Of a stretch of 19,245 nt of DNA, positions 10,381 to 18,060 are shown in pieces. Positions within the stretch are counted from its first letter, which is position 1. Each line of letters begins with the position of its first letter. Both the position numbers and the translations under genes were made by a program. The stretch is from an uncultured Streptomyces sp. (GTDB lineage: Bacteria; Actinomycetota; Actinomycetes; Streptomycetales; Streptomycetaceae), in the NCBI GenBank assembly GCA_946480485.1, contig CAMLJW010000044.1, positions 1 to 19,245 on the forward strand, given 5' to 3'. The notes under the pieces are model-generated. The model had not been told where the DNA came from. It was given only the letters and a program-made list of their open reading frames with translations, and searched no databases.

Positions 10381-10703
10381 CTGCCGGCGGTGGCGTGGGG
10401 GAAGAGCAAAAGCCGCCGGGCCGCCGGAAAGGTCATCTCCTACGGCGACACCCGGACGCCTTCAGCCGCAACGGCGGCGGAGCCGATGGGCGGCTGAGCA
10501 ACGGGGGCCGGGTCCCCGCTCCCCGCTCCGCCTTCTCACGGAAATCGGCCAACTTCATGTCCTTATTGGTCAGTTCACCCACCGCGTTGAACGCCCCACC
10601 AACCCCGTCCGTATCGAGGGCTTAACCAAACAACGGGTTGGCCGTATCCGGATCTGACGTCCCGTGCCGGGAGCGACCGCCCAGCCATGCACGGGAGCCC
10701 CAT
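10381..10703. other. 323-bp gap without a supported gene
   Basis: The region lies between the HIT start and the deacetylase start, so both promoters are probably here or at its edges. A minus-strand frame at about 10433-10618 encodes a stretch with protein-like composition (AFNAVGELTNKDMKLADF), but its third-position GC is only about three quarters, there is no good start or SD, and the C-terminus is low-complexity. It could be a decayed gene end. TTGAAC at 10582-10587 could be part of a plus-strand promoter for the deacetylase, but no matching -10 is convincing. Confidence 0.5.
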
Positions 10704-11492
10704 ATGAGCAAGCACACAGCCAAGAGCCGCATAGCAAGGAACCGACTCCCCCTCGCCATCGCCGCCTCGCTGGTCGTCGCCGGAACGGCTGCCACGCTAC
10801 TCACCGCGCAGACCTGGGCCGCCACGCCGAAGACGGACTGCACGAAGGTGAAGTGCATCGCCCTCACCTTCGACGACGGCCCCAGCAGCCATACCTCCAG
10901 GCTCCTGACCACACTGGCAGAGCACGAAGCCCGGGCCACCTTCTTCACCGTCGGCCAGGAGGTCGACCGCCTCCCCGCCACCGTCTCGGCGGAGACCGAG
11001 GCCGGTCACGAGGTCGGCAACCACACATACACCCACCCCGATCTGACCGAGCTGACGCCTGAGAAGCGCAAGAAAGAGTTTGATCGTACGGACCAGTCCA
11101 TCAAGAAGGCGTCAGGCAGCGCCCCGACGCTCATGCGCCCGCCCTTCGGCGCGCAGAACGCCGCTGTGCGCAAGGAGTCGAAGTACCCGCTGATCCTTTG
11201 GAGCATCGACACCCTCGACTGGAAGTTCCGGGACAGCAAGCGTGTCGCGAAGGTGGTCACCGACGAGGCCAGGCCCGGTGACATCGTCCTCATGCACGAC
11301 ATCCGCCCCACGACCGTGGACGCCGTCCCCAAGATCCTGACCAACCTGGAGAAGAAGGGCTTCCACTTCGTCACCGTGAGCGAGCTCTTCGGTGACAGGA
11401 AACTGAAGCCGGGCAGGGTCTACAGCCAGAACAACGACGCGTTCGGCCGCGAAAGCAGCGCCAGGCGCCGAAGCAGCGAGGCCACGCGCTGA
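10704..11492 (+). CDS. Secreted polysaccharide deacetylase (NodB domain, CE4 family)
   Basis: CE4 enzymes remove N- or O-acetyl groups from chitin, peptidoglycan or xylan outside the cell. The 262-residue precursor has a basic n-region (RIARNR), a hydrophobic core at 15-35, and a likely signal-peptidase site after TWA near residue 39. All five NodB motifs are visible: TFDDGP (D57, D58), HTYTHPDL (H107, H111), RPPFGAQN (R145), DTLDW (D172, W173) and LMHD (H199). The metal triad Asp-His-His is therefore intact and activity is expected. C46 and C51 could form a disulfide. The tail (residues 250-262) is Arg/Ser-rich. The ATG at 10704 has GGGAG about 6 nt upstream. An upstream in-frame TTG would add a region without signal-peptide character. 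The gene stands alone, convergent with mnmA. Confidence 0.93.
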   Translation: MSKHTAKSRIARNRLPLAIAASLVVAGTAATLLTAQTWAATPKTDCTKVKCIALTFDDGPSSHTSRLLTTLAEHEARATFFTVGQEVDRLPATVSAETEAGHEVGNHTYTHPDLTELTPEKRKKEFDRTDQSIKKASGSAPTLMRPPFGAQNAAVRKESKYPLILWSIDTLDWKFRDSKRVAKVVTDEARPGDIVLMHDIRPTTVDAVPKILTNLEKKGFHFVTVSELFGDRKLKPGRVYSQNNDAFGRESSARRRSSEATR

Positions 11493-11505
11493 GAGGAGGG
11501 TTGGC

Positions 11506-11575
11506 TGCCGGGGCGGGTGGTGATTGCCTGCCCGCCCCCGGCACAGGCCCGTCCTCGCCCGGACCGCGTCCGGGC
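11506..11575. terminator. Hairpin pair between convergent deacetylase and mnmA genes
   Basis: A long GC stem (tgccggggcgggt, 11506-11518, with the segment 11529-11543, one bulge) is followed by a perfect 7-bp stem (gcccgga, 11557-11563, with tccgggc, 11569-11575). Both lie in the 112-bp gap between converging stop codons, so they probably terminate transcription in both directions. Confidence 0.6.
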
Positions 11576-11604
11576 CCCTCCGCCTGAAGCAGGTCGGGGG
11601 TCGC

Positions 11605-12726
11605 TCAGACCACCGCGTTCGTCGCCCGCGTAGTAGCGATCGTCGCCGAGCCCACCACACGCGTGCCGTCGTACAGGACGATCGCCTGACCGGGGGCGAC
11701 GCCGCGGACCGGCTCGGTGAAGGTGACCTCCAGGGAGCCGTCGACGAGCTCGGCCGTGACCGTGGTCTCGCCGCCGTGGGCGCGGAGTTGGGCGGTGTAC
11801 GTGCCCGGACCCGAGGGCGCGGAGCCGCACCAGCGGGGCTTGATCGCTGTCAGCGCGCTCACCTCGAGGGACGCCGCCGGGCCGACCGTCACCGTGTTGT
11901 CCACCGGCGAGATGTCGAGGACGTAGCGCGGCTTGCCGTCCGGGGCGGGGGTGCCGATGCGGAGCCCCTTGCGCTGGCCGATCGTGAAGCCGTACGCGCC
12001 TTCGTGCGTGCCGACGATCGCGCCGGACTCGTCGACGATGTCGCCCTCCGCCTTGCCCAGCCGGTTCGCCAGAAAGCCCTGGGTGTCGCCGTCGGCGATG
12101 AAGCAGATGTCGTGCGAGTCCGGCTTCTTGGCGACGGCCAGGCCCCGGCGCTCGGCCTCCGCCCGGATCTCGTCCTTCGTCATGACCGTGTCGCCGAGCG
12201 GGAACAGAGAGTGCGCGAGCTGGCGGTCGTCGAGCACCCCGAGGACATACGACTGGTCCTTGGCCATGTCAAAGGCGCGGTGCAGTTCACGCGCGCCGTC
12301 CTCGGTCACGATCACCTTGGCGTAGTGACCGGTGCAGACCGCGTCGAAGCCGAGGGCGAGGGCCTTGTCGAGCAGCGCCGCGAACTTGATCTTCTCGTTG
12401 CAGCGCAGGCAGGGGTTCGGGGTGCGCCCCGCCTCGTACTCGGCGACGAATTCCTCGATCACGTCCTCGCGAAAGCGCTCGGCGAGGTCCCACACATAGA
12501 ACGGGATGCCGATCACGTCCGCGGCGCGGCGGGCGTCGCGCGAGTCCTCGATGGTGCAACAGCCGCGCGCGCCGGTCCGGAATGACTGCGGGTTCGCCGA
12601 GAGGGCGAGGTGGACGCCGGTCACGTCGTGCCCGGCCTCCGCGGCGCGGGCGGCGGCGACGGCGGAGTCCACGCCGCCGGACATGGCGGCCAGAACACGA
12701 AGGGGGCGCTGCGAGATCTCAGTCAT
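11605..12726 (-). CDS. mnmA: tRNA-specific 2-thiouridylase
   Basis: MnmA (TrmU) thiolates C2 of the wobble uridine U34 in tRNAs for Lys, Glu and Gln, using ATP to adenylate the base and a persulfide sulfur. The 373-residue protein has the PP-loop SGGVDS (16-21), the catalytic NPCxxCN motif with C106, and the second catalytic Cys in SHDICF (C208). The central and C-terminal beta-barrel domains are present ([29 protein letters not shown]). The ATG at 12726 has GGAAG 5 nt upstream. Longer upstream frames run through the divergent amidase gene and are not real. The cysteine desulfurase that probably feeds it lies upstream on the same strand. Confidence 0.97.
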   Translation of the reverse strand: MTEISQRPLRVLAAMSGGVDSAVAAARAAEAGHDVTGVHLALSANPQSFRTGARGCCTIEDSRDARRAADVIGIPFYVWDLAERFREDVIEEFVAEYEAGRTPNPCLRCNEKIKFAALLDKALALGFDAVCTGHYAKVIVTEDGARELHRAFDMAKDQSYVLGVLDDRQLAHSLFPLGDTVMTKDEIRAEAERRGLAVAKKPDSHDICFIADGDTQGFLANRLGKAEGDIVDESGAIVGTHEGAYGFTIGQRKGLRIGTPAPDGKPRYVLDISPVDNTVTVGPAASLEVSALTAIKPRWCGSAPSGPGTYTAQLRAHGGETTVTAELVDGSLEVTFTEPVRGVAPGQAIVLYDGTRVVGSATIATTRATNAVV

Positions 12727-12786
12727 AACGCTTCCAGGGTACGGGTCCACGGGAACCAGAGCCCGCGCGTATCCGTTGACGATCAC

Positions 12787-13452
12787 ATGGGCGAGCGGAA
12801 GAAGGACTCGGACCGGCGCATCGGGCGGCGGGCCCTGCTCATCGGCGGGGCGGCGGCCGGTGTGGGCACCGCCGCGTTGGCCCGTGACGAACTGGCACGC
12901 ATGTGGTGGCGGATGCCGAGCGTGGAGAAGCCACGCAAGGCGGGCGAGGTCGACTTCCGGGGCGCCCGCTGGGTGGCGGCCTCGTCCGCGAACTGGCGGC
13001 GGGCCGACCGCCCCGACGACTACGGCATAGACCGCGTGATCATCCATGTCACGCAGGGCAGCTTCAACAGCACGGTGAAGGTTTTCCAGAACCCCGGGCA
13101 CGGGGCGGCCGCGCACTACATCGTCGGCAAGGACGGCCACATCACGCAGATGATCCGCGAGCTGGACGTCGCCTTCCACGCCGGGAACCGCTACTTCAAC
13201 GAACGCAGCGTCGGCATCGAGCACGAGGGCTTCGTCGACCGGCCGCAGGACTTCACCCACGCCATGTACGCCGCGTCGGCCCGCCTCACGGCACGGATAT
13301 GCGCGCGCTACGACCTGCCGGTCGACCGTGAGCACATCATCGGCCACGTGGAAGTCCCGGGCACGGACCACACGGACCCGGGGCCGCACTGGGACTGGGA
13401 CCGGTACCTACCGCTCGTGCGCTCGGCTCGTACAGCGCCCGCCCAGGTATGA
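12787..13452 (+). CDS. N-acetylmuramoyl-L-alanine amidase (amidase_2 family) with twin-arginine N-terminus
   Basis: These enzymes cleave the amide bond between N-acetylmuramic acid and L-alanine in peptidoglycan. The 221-residue protein has [13 protein letters not shown] at 13-25, a twin-arginine (Tat)-type signal with a short hydrophobic core, although no clear AXA site follows. The amidase_2 zinc ligands are visible: H87 in IIHVTQG, H187 in IIGHVEVPG and D197 in [13 protein letters not shown]145 in GIEHEG is the likely catalytic acid. It may be exported folded or stay anchored by its N-terminus. The ATG at 12787 lacks an SD, and the 60-bp divergent gap to mnmA must hold both promoters. The gene is inserted between mnmA and the desulfurase on the opposite strand. 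Confidence 0.92.
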   Translation: MGERKKDSDRRIGRRALLIGGAAAGVGTAALARDELARMWWRMPSVEKPRKAGEVDFRGARWVAASSANWRRADRPDDYGIDRVIIHVTQGSFNSTVKVFQNPGHGAAAHYIVGKDGHITQMIRELDVAFHAGNRYFNERSVGIEHEGFVDRPQDFTHAMYAASARLTARICARYDLPVDREHIIGHVEVPGTDHTDPGPHWDWDRYLPLVRSARTAPAQV

Positions 13453-13463
13453 GGGCCGGGGCC

Positions 13464-13504
13464 GCCTAGGCCACCGGTAGGCAATGGCTAGACGACCGGT
13501 AGGC
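13464..13504. repeat. Inverted and direct repeats at a convergent gene junction
   Basis: The 59-bp gap between the amidase stop and the desulfurase stop has a 10-bp direct repeat accggtaggc (13473-13482 and 13495-13504) and a 5-bp stem (gccta, 13464-13468, with taggc, 13478-13482). The stem may act as a weak bidirectional terminator. Confidence 0.45.
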
Positions 13505-13511
13505 GAGGGCG

Positions 13512-14681
13512 TCAGCTGAGTCCCGCCGCCCGTGCCCGTTCCACCGCCGGGCCGATCGCCCGGGCCACCGCTTCCACGTCCGCCCCCGTGGAGGTGTGGC
13601 CGAGGGAGAAGCGGAGGGTGCCGCGGGCCAGGTCCGGGTCGGTCCCTGTGGCGAGGAGGACATGGCTGGGCTGGGCCACGCCCGCCGTGCACGCCGAGCC
13701 CGTGGAGCATTCGATGCCCTGGGCGTCCAGGAGCAACAGCAGCGAGTCGCCCTCGCAACCGGGGAACGTGAAGTGGGCGTTCGCGGGCAGTCGGCCGCCG
13801 TCTGCGGGGTCGCCGCCGAGGACGGCGTCGGGGACGGCCTTGCGTACGGCGTCGACCAGATCGTCGCGCAGCGCGCCGATCTCCCGGGCGAACCACTCGC
13901 GCTGCTCGGCGGCGGTCCGTCCGGCGACGGCGAACGCGGCGACGGCGGGCACGTCGAGGGTGCCGGAGCGGACATGGCGCTCTTGGCCGCCGCCGTGCAG
14001 AACCGGTACGGGGCTGTGCTCGCGGCCGAGGAGCAGCGCGCCGATGCCGTACGGGCCGCCGATCTTGTGGCCCGAGACGGACATCGCGGCGAGCCCACAG
14101 GCGCCGAAGTCGACGGGGAGCTGGCCGACGGCCTGGACGGCGTCGGCGTGCAGCGGGATGCCGAACTCGGCGGCGGTTTCGGCGAGTTCGTGGATCGGCA
14201 TGACCGTGCCGATCTCGTTGTTCGCCCACATGACCGTGACGAGTGCGATGTCATCGGGATGGGGTGCGATCGCGTCGCGCAGTGCTTCGGGGTGGACGCG
14301 GCCGTACGCGTCGACCGGGAGGTACTCGATCGTGGCGCCCTCGTGTTCGCCGAGCCAGTGCACGGCGTCGAGGACGGCGTGGTGTTCGACGGGGCTGGCG
14401 AGGACCCGGGTGCGGGCCGGGTCGGTGGCGCGGCGGGACCAGTACAGGCCCTTCACGGCGAGGTTGTCGGCCTCGGTGCCGCCGGAGGTGAAGACCACCT
14501 CGCTGGGGCGTGCGCCCAGGGCTTGTGCCAGGGATTCGCGGGCTTCCTCGACGGTGCGCCTCGCGCGGCGACCGGCGGCGTGGAGGGACGATGCGTTGCC
14601 GGTGAAGCTCAGCTGGGCGGTCATCGTCTCGACCGCCTCCGGCAGCATCGGGGTGGTCGCGGCGTGGTCGAGGTATGCCAT
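13512..14681 (-). CDS. Cysteine desulfurase (IscS/NifS-type, probable sulfur donor for MnmA)
   Basis: This PLP enzyme converts cysteine to alanine and holds the sulfur as a persulfide. The 389-residue protein has the PLP lysine K206 in [13 protein letters not shown]100/H101 in VEHHAV that stack on the cofactor, D180 in HADAVQAVG, and the catalytic Cys C331 in [11 protein letters not shown], a class-I loop. Its neighbour on the same strand is mnmA. In Bacillus the analogous pair YrvO-MnmA works by direct transfer without a relay; that role is inferred here. The ATG at 14681 has only a weak SD, but TAGAAT ends 10 nt before it, giving a leader of 3-4 nt. Longer frames upstream lack support. Confidence 0.95.
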   Translation of the reverse strand: MAYLDHAATTPMLPEAVETMTAQLSFTGNASSLHAAGRRARRTVEEARESLAQALGARPSEVVFTSGGTEADNLAVKGLYWSRRATDPARTRVLASPVEHHAVLDAVHWLGEHEGATIEYLPVDAYGRVHPEALRDAIAPHPDDIALVTVMWANNEIGTVMPIHELAETAAEFGIPLHADAVQAVGQLPVDFGACGLAAMSVSGHKIGGPYGIGALLLGREHSPVPVLHGGGQERHVRSGTLDVPAVAAFAVAGRTAAEQREWFAREIGALRDDLVDAVRKAVPDAVLGGDPADGGRLPANAHFTFPGCEGDSLLLLLDAQGIECSTGSACTAGVAQPSHVLLATGTDPDLARGTLRFSLGHTSTGADVEAVARAIGPAVERARAAGLS

Positions 14682-14691
14682 GGTGGGCCCA

Positions 14692-14748
14692 ATTCTAGAG
14701 CCCGCTGTTTTCTGCCATCTTTCGGCTCGGTCCGGCGTCTTTCGGCTC
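14692..14748 (-). promoter_or_regulatory. Cysteine desulfurase promoter with 11-bp direct repeats
   Basis: The -10 box TAGAAT is at 14697-14692. There is no -35 match at the right distance. Instead the minus-strand unit GAGCCGAAAGA occurs twice, at 14728-14718 and 14748-14738, exactly 20 bp apart. With a start near 14685 the copies span roughly -33 to -43 and -53 to -63, the usual place for a tandem activator site. Confidence 0.45.
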
Positions 14749-14970
14749 TGCCCGCCGGCGGTGGCCGTCAGCTGCCGAAGCTGCACGACAACGTGTGGTG
14801 GGCCGACACGAACACCGCGAGGACCCGAAGCCCCCAGCGCGATGGGGGCCCGCTTTGTACCGGTAGGCGGTGGCGGCCTCGGCCGGCTGGGCGAACCCTA
14901 CGGTCGCCAGGAGCGCGCCGGCGACGACGGCGCCGGGGAGCCCGGATTCAGCTGCCCGGCCCGGTTCCAC
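14695..14970 (-). pseudogene. Possible remnant of a small secreted-protein gene
   Basis: The 319-bp gap between the desulfurase and the first sseB gene holds a minus-strand frame of about 91 codons. It has a signal-peptide-like stretch ([20 protein letters not shown], ending in an AXA-type site) and then a short [12 protein letters not shown] segment. The following part is Arg/Ser/Cys-rich and looks out of frame. No SD is seen at the candidate GTG (14970) or at the TTG at 14976. A 7-bp hairpin (14830-14836 with 14843-14849) lies inside the frame. It could be a frameshifted gene or chance; I do not recognise a family. Confidence 0.25.
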
Positions 14971-15000
14971 GGGCAAGGCACAGTGTTCGCAAGGGGCTCG

Positions 15001-15792
15001 TCAGCATCTGTCCGGGTAGCCGTACCCACCCGCCGCCGGCGCCTGGGCCGGGGACGCGTGGGCCTCGCGGTCGTAGAAGGGGCGGGCGTTGGCGCGCAGC
15101 CACATCGCGACGGGGTCGTGCTCGTCGGACGTCGCGACGGTCGACACCGGCAGCCCGTCCGGCACGGCGCCGATGGACTGCTGCATCATCGCCCGTACCG
15201 AGTCCACGGCGGGCGGGCTGGTGTCGTACACATCGAGGCCGATGGCCAGATACGGCGCGCCCAGCGCGGGCTGCACCCAGGCACGGCGCAGCGAGCGCAC
15301 GGCGGCGGTGCGATGCGCGTTCTGTGCGAGGAGGGCGTAGAACTGCGGGAGTTCGATACCCGGTTCGGCCATCCGGAGCGGGCCTGGGGGCTGCCGCTCC
15401 AGACCCGTGGCGATACGGCGCAGGTCGAGCCAGGGGATGCCGACGCCGCCGCCGGGCGTGTGCGGATTCAGCCAGAGCCCGTAGTGGTCGGGGTAGAGGG
15501 TGCGGGCCACGTCGAGGCCGTCGACGACTTCGTACGAACGGTTCCAGCCGCTGGTCGAGAGCTCCTGGGCGGAGGTGACGCAGGGCGCGTAACTGAAGCC
15601 CTCCACCTCCATGTTCCCGTACTGGGCGTCCGGCGAGCCGGCCTGGCCGTGCCAGAGCAGCATCCAGACCTGGCCCGCCGAAGGCGTCGCGAGCGCCCGC
15701 AGGAGCGCCTCGTAGGCGTCGTAACGCCCGGGCGTCACCTGGCGCAGCATGTGCTCGACCTGCCCGGCCGCGGCCGTGCCCGACGCGCTCAC
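15001..15792 (-). CDS. SseB-family protein (paralog 1)
   Basis: SseB proteins take their name from an E. coli gene whose overproduction alters serine sensitivity; their biochemical role is unknown to me. This 263-residue protein has an N-terminal SseB-like alpha/beta domain (about 40-127: VWMLLWHG, EVEGFSYAPCVTSAQEL, YGLWLNPHTPGGGVGIPW) and a C-terminal domain (about 160-240). The latter ends in DPVAMWLRANARPFY (226-240), the motif shared with paralog 2. A Pro/Ala/Gly-rich tail ending in Cys follows. No signal peptide or membrane segment is present, so it is cytoplasmic. The GTG at 15792 has an SD-like AGGGGCGG upstream. It lies 251 bp after paralog 2, so it probably has its own promoter. Confidence 0.82.
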   Translation of the reverse strand: MSASGTAAAGQVEHMLRQVTPGRYDAYEALLRALATPSAGQVWMLLWHGQAGSPDAQYGNMEVEGFSYAPCVTSAQELSTSGWNRSYEVVDGLDVARTLYPDHYGLWLNPHTPGGGVGIPWLDLRRIATGLERQPPGPLRMAEPGIELPQFYALLAQNAHRTAAVRSLRRAWVQPALGAPYLAIGLDVYDTSPPAVDSVRAMMQQSIGAVPDGLPVSTVATSDEHDPVAMWLRANARPFYDREAHASPAQAPAAGGYGYPDRC

Positions 15793-16043
15793 CCTCTACC
15801 GCCCCTTCGTGACATATCTGCCAAAGTCCCCTACGCCCGCCCTTGTGGCACTTGGTTGAACCCCGCACCACCCGACCGGGCCATTCTGCCTCTTCCGCAG
15901 CCGCCGCACTCATGGGCGGCTCCGGCGCAGGCCGACCCCCGACCGCCAACCCCGACCGAGCCATGAAACCAGCTTAGGTCGCGATTCTGACAGTGACTTG
16001 ACGCACGCCGCCGCGGCCGTGGACCTGTGACATCACCGGGGCC
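15793..16043. other. 251-bp gap between the two sseB paralogs
   Basis: No gene is supported here. Frames that cross it are shadows of the sseB genes. It probably holds the promoter of paralog 1. Minus-strand TAAGCT (15977-15972) and CAGAAT (15992-15987) are possible -10 boxes, but neither has a -35 partner. I see no hairpin with a U-run. Confidence 0.4.
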
Positions 16044-16820
16044 TCAGGGCCCGTGCTGATAGAAGGGGCGCACATGGGCGCGCATCCAGTCGCCCACCGG
16101 GTCCTGTGCGACGTCCAGGAACACGAGGTTCACCGCCCGCGTCGCCGGCGCCCGGCCGAGCGCCCGGCCCAGCGCGTCCAACGGGAGCGTACGGACACCC
16201 TCCTCCGAGGAGACCAGTTCGACGCCGATGAACAGTACGGGGTCGTCGCCCTCGATGCTCGCCAGGCAGCGGCGGGCGCTGAGCACGACGCCGGTTCCCG
16301 CGAACTCGCCTGAGGCGGCGGCCAGGAAATCCACCGGCTCCTCCTGCCAGTCCGGCTCGAACAGCCGGACCCGGCCGCCGCTCGCGGGCCCGTCCAGCGC
16401 GCTCCGTCCGGCCCGGCACAGTTCGGCGACGGCGAGCGGCGGCAGGGGCACGCCGACCGTGCCGTCCGGGTTCACCGCGATACCCACCTGCGGCGGCAGT
16501 CCACGCGCGAACTCGACGGCGGGAGCGATCGTGCACGACATGTGGTCGCCCACGACCTGCCGGAACTGCTGCTCCGAGCTGAAGACGGGGACGTACGCCT
16601 GTCCGTCGATCTCCATCGTCGGCAGATCGAGCGGGCCACTGTGCGGACCGCCGCCGCCCGGCAGCGGCACCCAAAGGAAGCTGCGGCCCAGGACCTCCAC
16701 GATGCGGGCACCTGTGGACGGCGTCGCGGCGGCGCCGAGGGAGGCGGCGAGCACCTCCTCCAGCGCGTTGCCGGGCCAGCCGACGTGCGGATGGGGATGC
16801 GCCTGTACCGGTATGTCCAT
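16044..16820 (-). CDS. SseB-family protein (paralog 2)
   Basis: The 258-residue protein has the same two-domain plan as paralog 1. The N-terminal SseB domain spans about 43-131 (FLWVPLPG, MEIDGQAYVPVFSSEQQF, VGIAVNPDGTVGVPL) and the C-terminal domain about 150-254. It ends in DPVGDWMRAHVRPFY (240-254), matching the paralog 1 motif, only four residues before the stop. It begins with a His/Pro-rich stretch (AHPHPHVGWPGN). It is cytoplasmic, with no obvious catalytic motif. The ATG at 16820 has AGGTGG about 8 nt upstream. A G-rich tandem repeat lies 66 nt before the start on the coding strand. Confidence 0.85.
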   Translation of the reverse strand: MDIPVQAHPHPHVGWPGNALEEVLAASLGAAATPSTGARIVEVLGRSFLWVPLPGGGGPHSGPLDLPTMEIDGQAYVPVFSSEQQFRQVVGDHMSCTIAPAVEFARGLPPQVGIAVNPDGTVGVPLPPLAVAELCRAGRSALDGPASGGRVRLFEPDWQEEPVDFLAAASGEFAGTGVVLSARRCLASIEGDDPVLFIGVELVSSEEGVRTLPLDALGRALGRAPATRAVNLVFLDVAQDPVGDWMRAHVRPFYQHGP

Positions 16821-16885
16821 CTGCGTACCACCTGCTCAGAACCACTGCTGCTGCGGCTGAAACCCTATCGCCTGCGGAGCTTTCA

Positions 16886-16918
16886 CCCCCGCCCCCGCCC
16901 CCGTCCCCGTCCCCGTCC
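16886..16918 (-). repeat. 6-bp tandem repeat forming a G-quadruplex motif
   Basis: On the minus strand there are five consecutive G-tracts of four to five bases joined by 1-2-nt linkers (GGGGAC/GGGGGC units). This meets the usual G4 pattern with very short loops. It lies in the 158-bp gap between the P-loop gene stop and sseB paralog 2, on the strand that would be the RNA sense strand. Confidence 0.7.
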
Positions 16919-16978
16919 ACAGGGAAGGCGGGCCCGGAGGCGTCGGACGCCACGAAATCGTCATCGCACCACGAGGCC

Positions 16979-17647
16979 TCAGTCGCCGAAATCGATCCGC
17001 CGCAGCACATCCGCCGCTGCCCGGTCCATGAGGACGGCCGAGCCGCAGCCCTCCGGCAGATCGCCCTGCTCGACGGAGCGCAGCAGCCGGGCGACCGCGG
17101 CGCGGTGCCGGGCGAAGGCGTACCGCGAGACGCCGCGGCCGCGCTCGCGCTGGCCGTCCAGCGCCGTGTCCGGCGGGACGTCGAGCAGCAGCAGGTGCAG
17201 CGTGCCGCCCCGGCGCCTGGCCGCGCGGGCGATCCAGTGGCGCACCCAGGCCTGCGTGCCGCAGTCGTGCAGGACGACACCCTCGCCGCAGCGCAGGGCG
17301 CGGCGCAGGCCCGCGTAGTGCGTGGCCCGCACGAGGGGGCGGTAGACCGCGTACGGCAGAAAGCGGGACAAGCGGCGGTCCCAGCGGTCGCGGGTGTCCT
17401 GCGAGTCGATGCGGACGCCGGTCACGGCGCGGCGCATCAGGGTCGACTTGCCGCTGCCCGGCAGACCCGTGACCACGACCAGGTCGGCCGCGCCGAAACG
17501 AAGACCGTGCGGACTGTGTCCCGCGCGCTCCCGCAGATCACGGACGACGGGTGCCGGGAGCGGGCCGCACGCCTCCCTGGCCGGGGCAGCGGGCTGCTCG
17601 GGCAGTGCGACGGCCGCACCCGTCGCGTACGCCGTGGTCCTGTTCAC
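16979..17647 (-). CDS. P-loop ATPase/kinase-like protein (AAA_33-type)
   Basis: The 222-residue protein has a Walker A motif GLPGSGKST (61-69) after a strand of hydrophobic residues (DLVVVT). D81 follows in RIDSQDTRDRW, the usual substrate/phosphate-acceptor region of small-molecule kinases, and HDCGTQ (127-132) and LLLLDVPPD (152-160) as core strands. Arg-rich helices at 165-190 could form a lid. The fold resembles zeta-toxin/AAA_33 kinases, but the substrate is unknown. The first 50 residues are low-complexity. I chose the GTG at 17647 because AGGGGAGGA lies 9 nt upstream; an in-frame ATG 12 codons earlier would place the SD inside the gene. It is divergent from gcvT. Confidence 0.85.
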   Translation of the reverse strand: MNRTTAYATGAAVALPEQPAAPAREACGPLPAPVVRDLRERAGHSPHGLRFGAADLVVVTGLPGSGKSTLMRRAVTGVRIDSQDTRDRWDRRLSRFLPYAVYRPLVRATHYAGLRRALRCGEGVVLHDCGTQAWVRHWIARAARRRGGTLHLLLLDVPPDTALDGQRERGRGVSRYAFARHRAAVARLLRSVEQGDLPEGCGSAVLMDRAAADVLRRIDFGD

Positions 17648-17691
17648 GCTGATCGTCCTCCCCTTGGGGGTCGGGAGACCCATCCCCGTCG

Positions 17692-17697
17692 AGTGTA
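17692..17697 (-). promoter_or_regulatory. Candidate -10 box of the P-loop gene
   Basis: The minus-strand hexamer TACACT fits TANNNT and lies about 45 nt before the GTG at 17647. No -35 match is visible 17-19 nt upstream. Confidence 0.3.
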
Positions 17698-17840
17698 AAG
17701 AGAAGGTAATGCGTGCACCCGTCGTTTTGGTTCTCGTCCTGCCACAGCCCCGTCACAGATCGCTATGACGGTCACCCCTGCCCTCCCGCACCGATGGCGT
17801 GCGATGATGTGCGCGCCAACGGCATACCGGCCGCTTGAAC

Positions 17841-18060
17841 CCGCGCGGGAGAGTTCCGGGTACGTGTACGTGTACCCGGGCGCCGAAGGAGCAAGTCCCT
17901 CCCTTGAATCTCTCAGGCATCGTTACCGCGCGGGCGAGGCACATCTGAAAAGCGGGCCGCTGTCCAGTGGCTCCACCCAAGGTGCAAACCATGACCACAG
18001 CCTGCCTGCTGTCATGGCGAACCTCTCAGGTTCCGATGACAGATGGGGAGGAACGACCTC
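17841..18060 (+). ncRNA. Tandem glycine riboswitch upstream of gcvT
   Basis: The leader shows both glycine-aptamer cores. Aptamer I has GGGAGAG near 17847, GCCGAAGGAGCAA at 17882-17894 and TCTCTCAGGC at 17909-17918. It is closed by P1 pairing of ccgcgcgg at 17841-17848 and 17926-17933. An inner 8-bp stem pairs ccgggtac (17856-17863) with gtacccgg (17872-17879). Aptamer II has AAGGTGCAAAcc near 17979, GGCGAACCTCTCAGGT at 18016-18031 and GATGACAGA at 18035-18043. Glycine riboswitches upstream of gcv genes are known in Streptomyces and turn expression on with glycine. The SD GGGAG (18074-18078) lies just downstream. Confidence 0.93.

Noticed and set aside
10638..10703. TTG start giving the deacetylase 22 more residues
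   Set aside because: The ATG at 10704 has a good SD and begins a normal signal peptide; the extension has neither.
12610..12786. N-terminal extension of the amidase to an ATG at 12610
   Set aside because: It overlaps the start of mnmA on the other strand, has no SD, and would bury the twin-arginine signal inside the protein.
12727..13389. N-terminal extension of mnmA by about 220 codons
   Set aside because: It is antisense to the amidase gene, and MnmA proteins start just before the SGGVDS loop, as at 12726.
13588..15966. Plus-strand open frame of about 792 codons
   Set aside because: It runs antisense through the cysteine desulfurase and sseB1 and shows no motif. Both minus-strand genes are clear.
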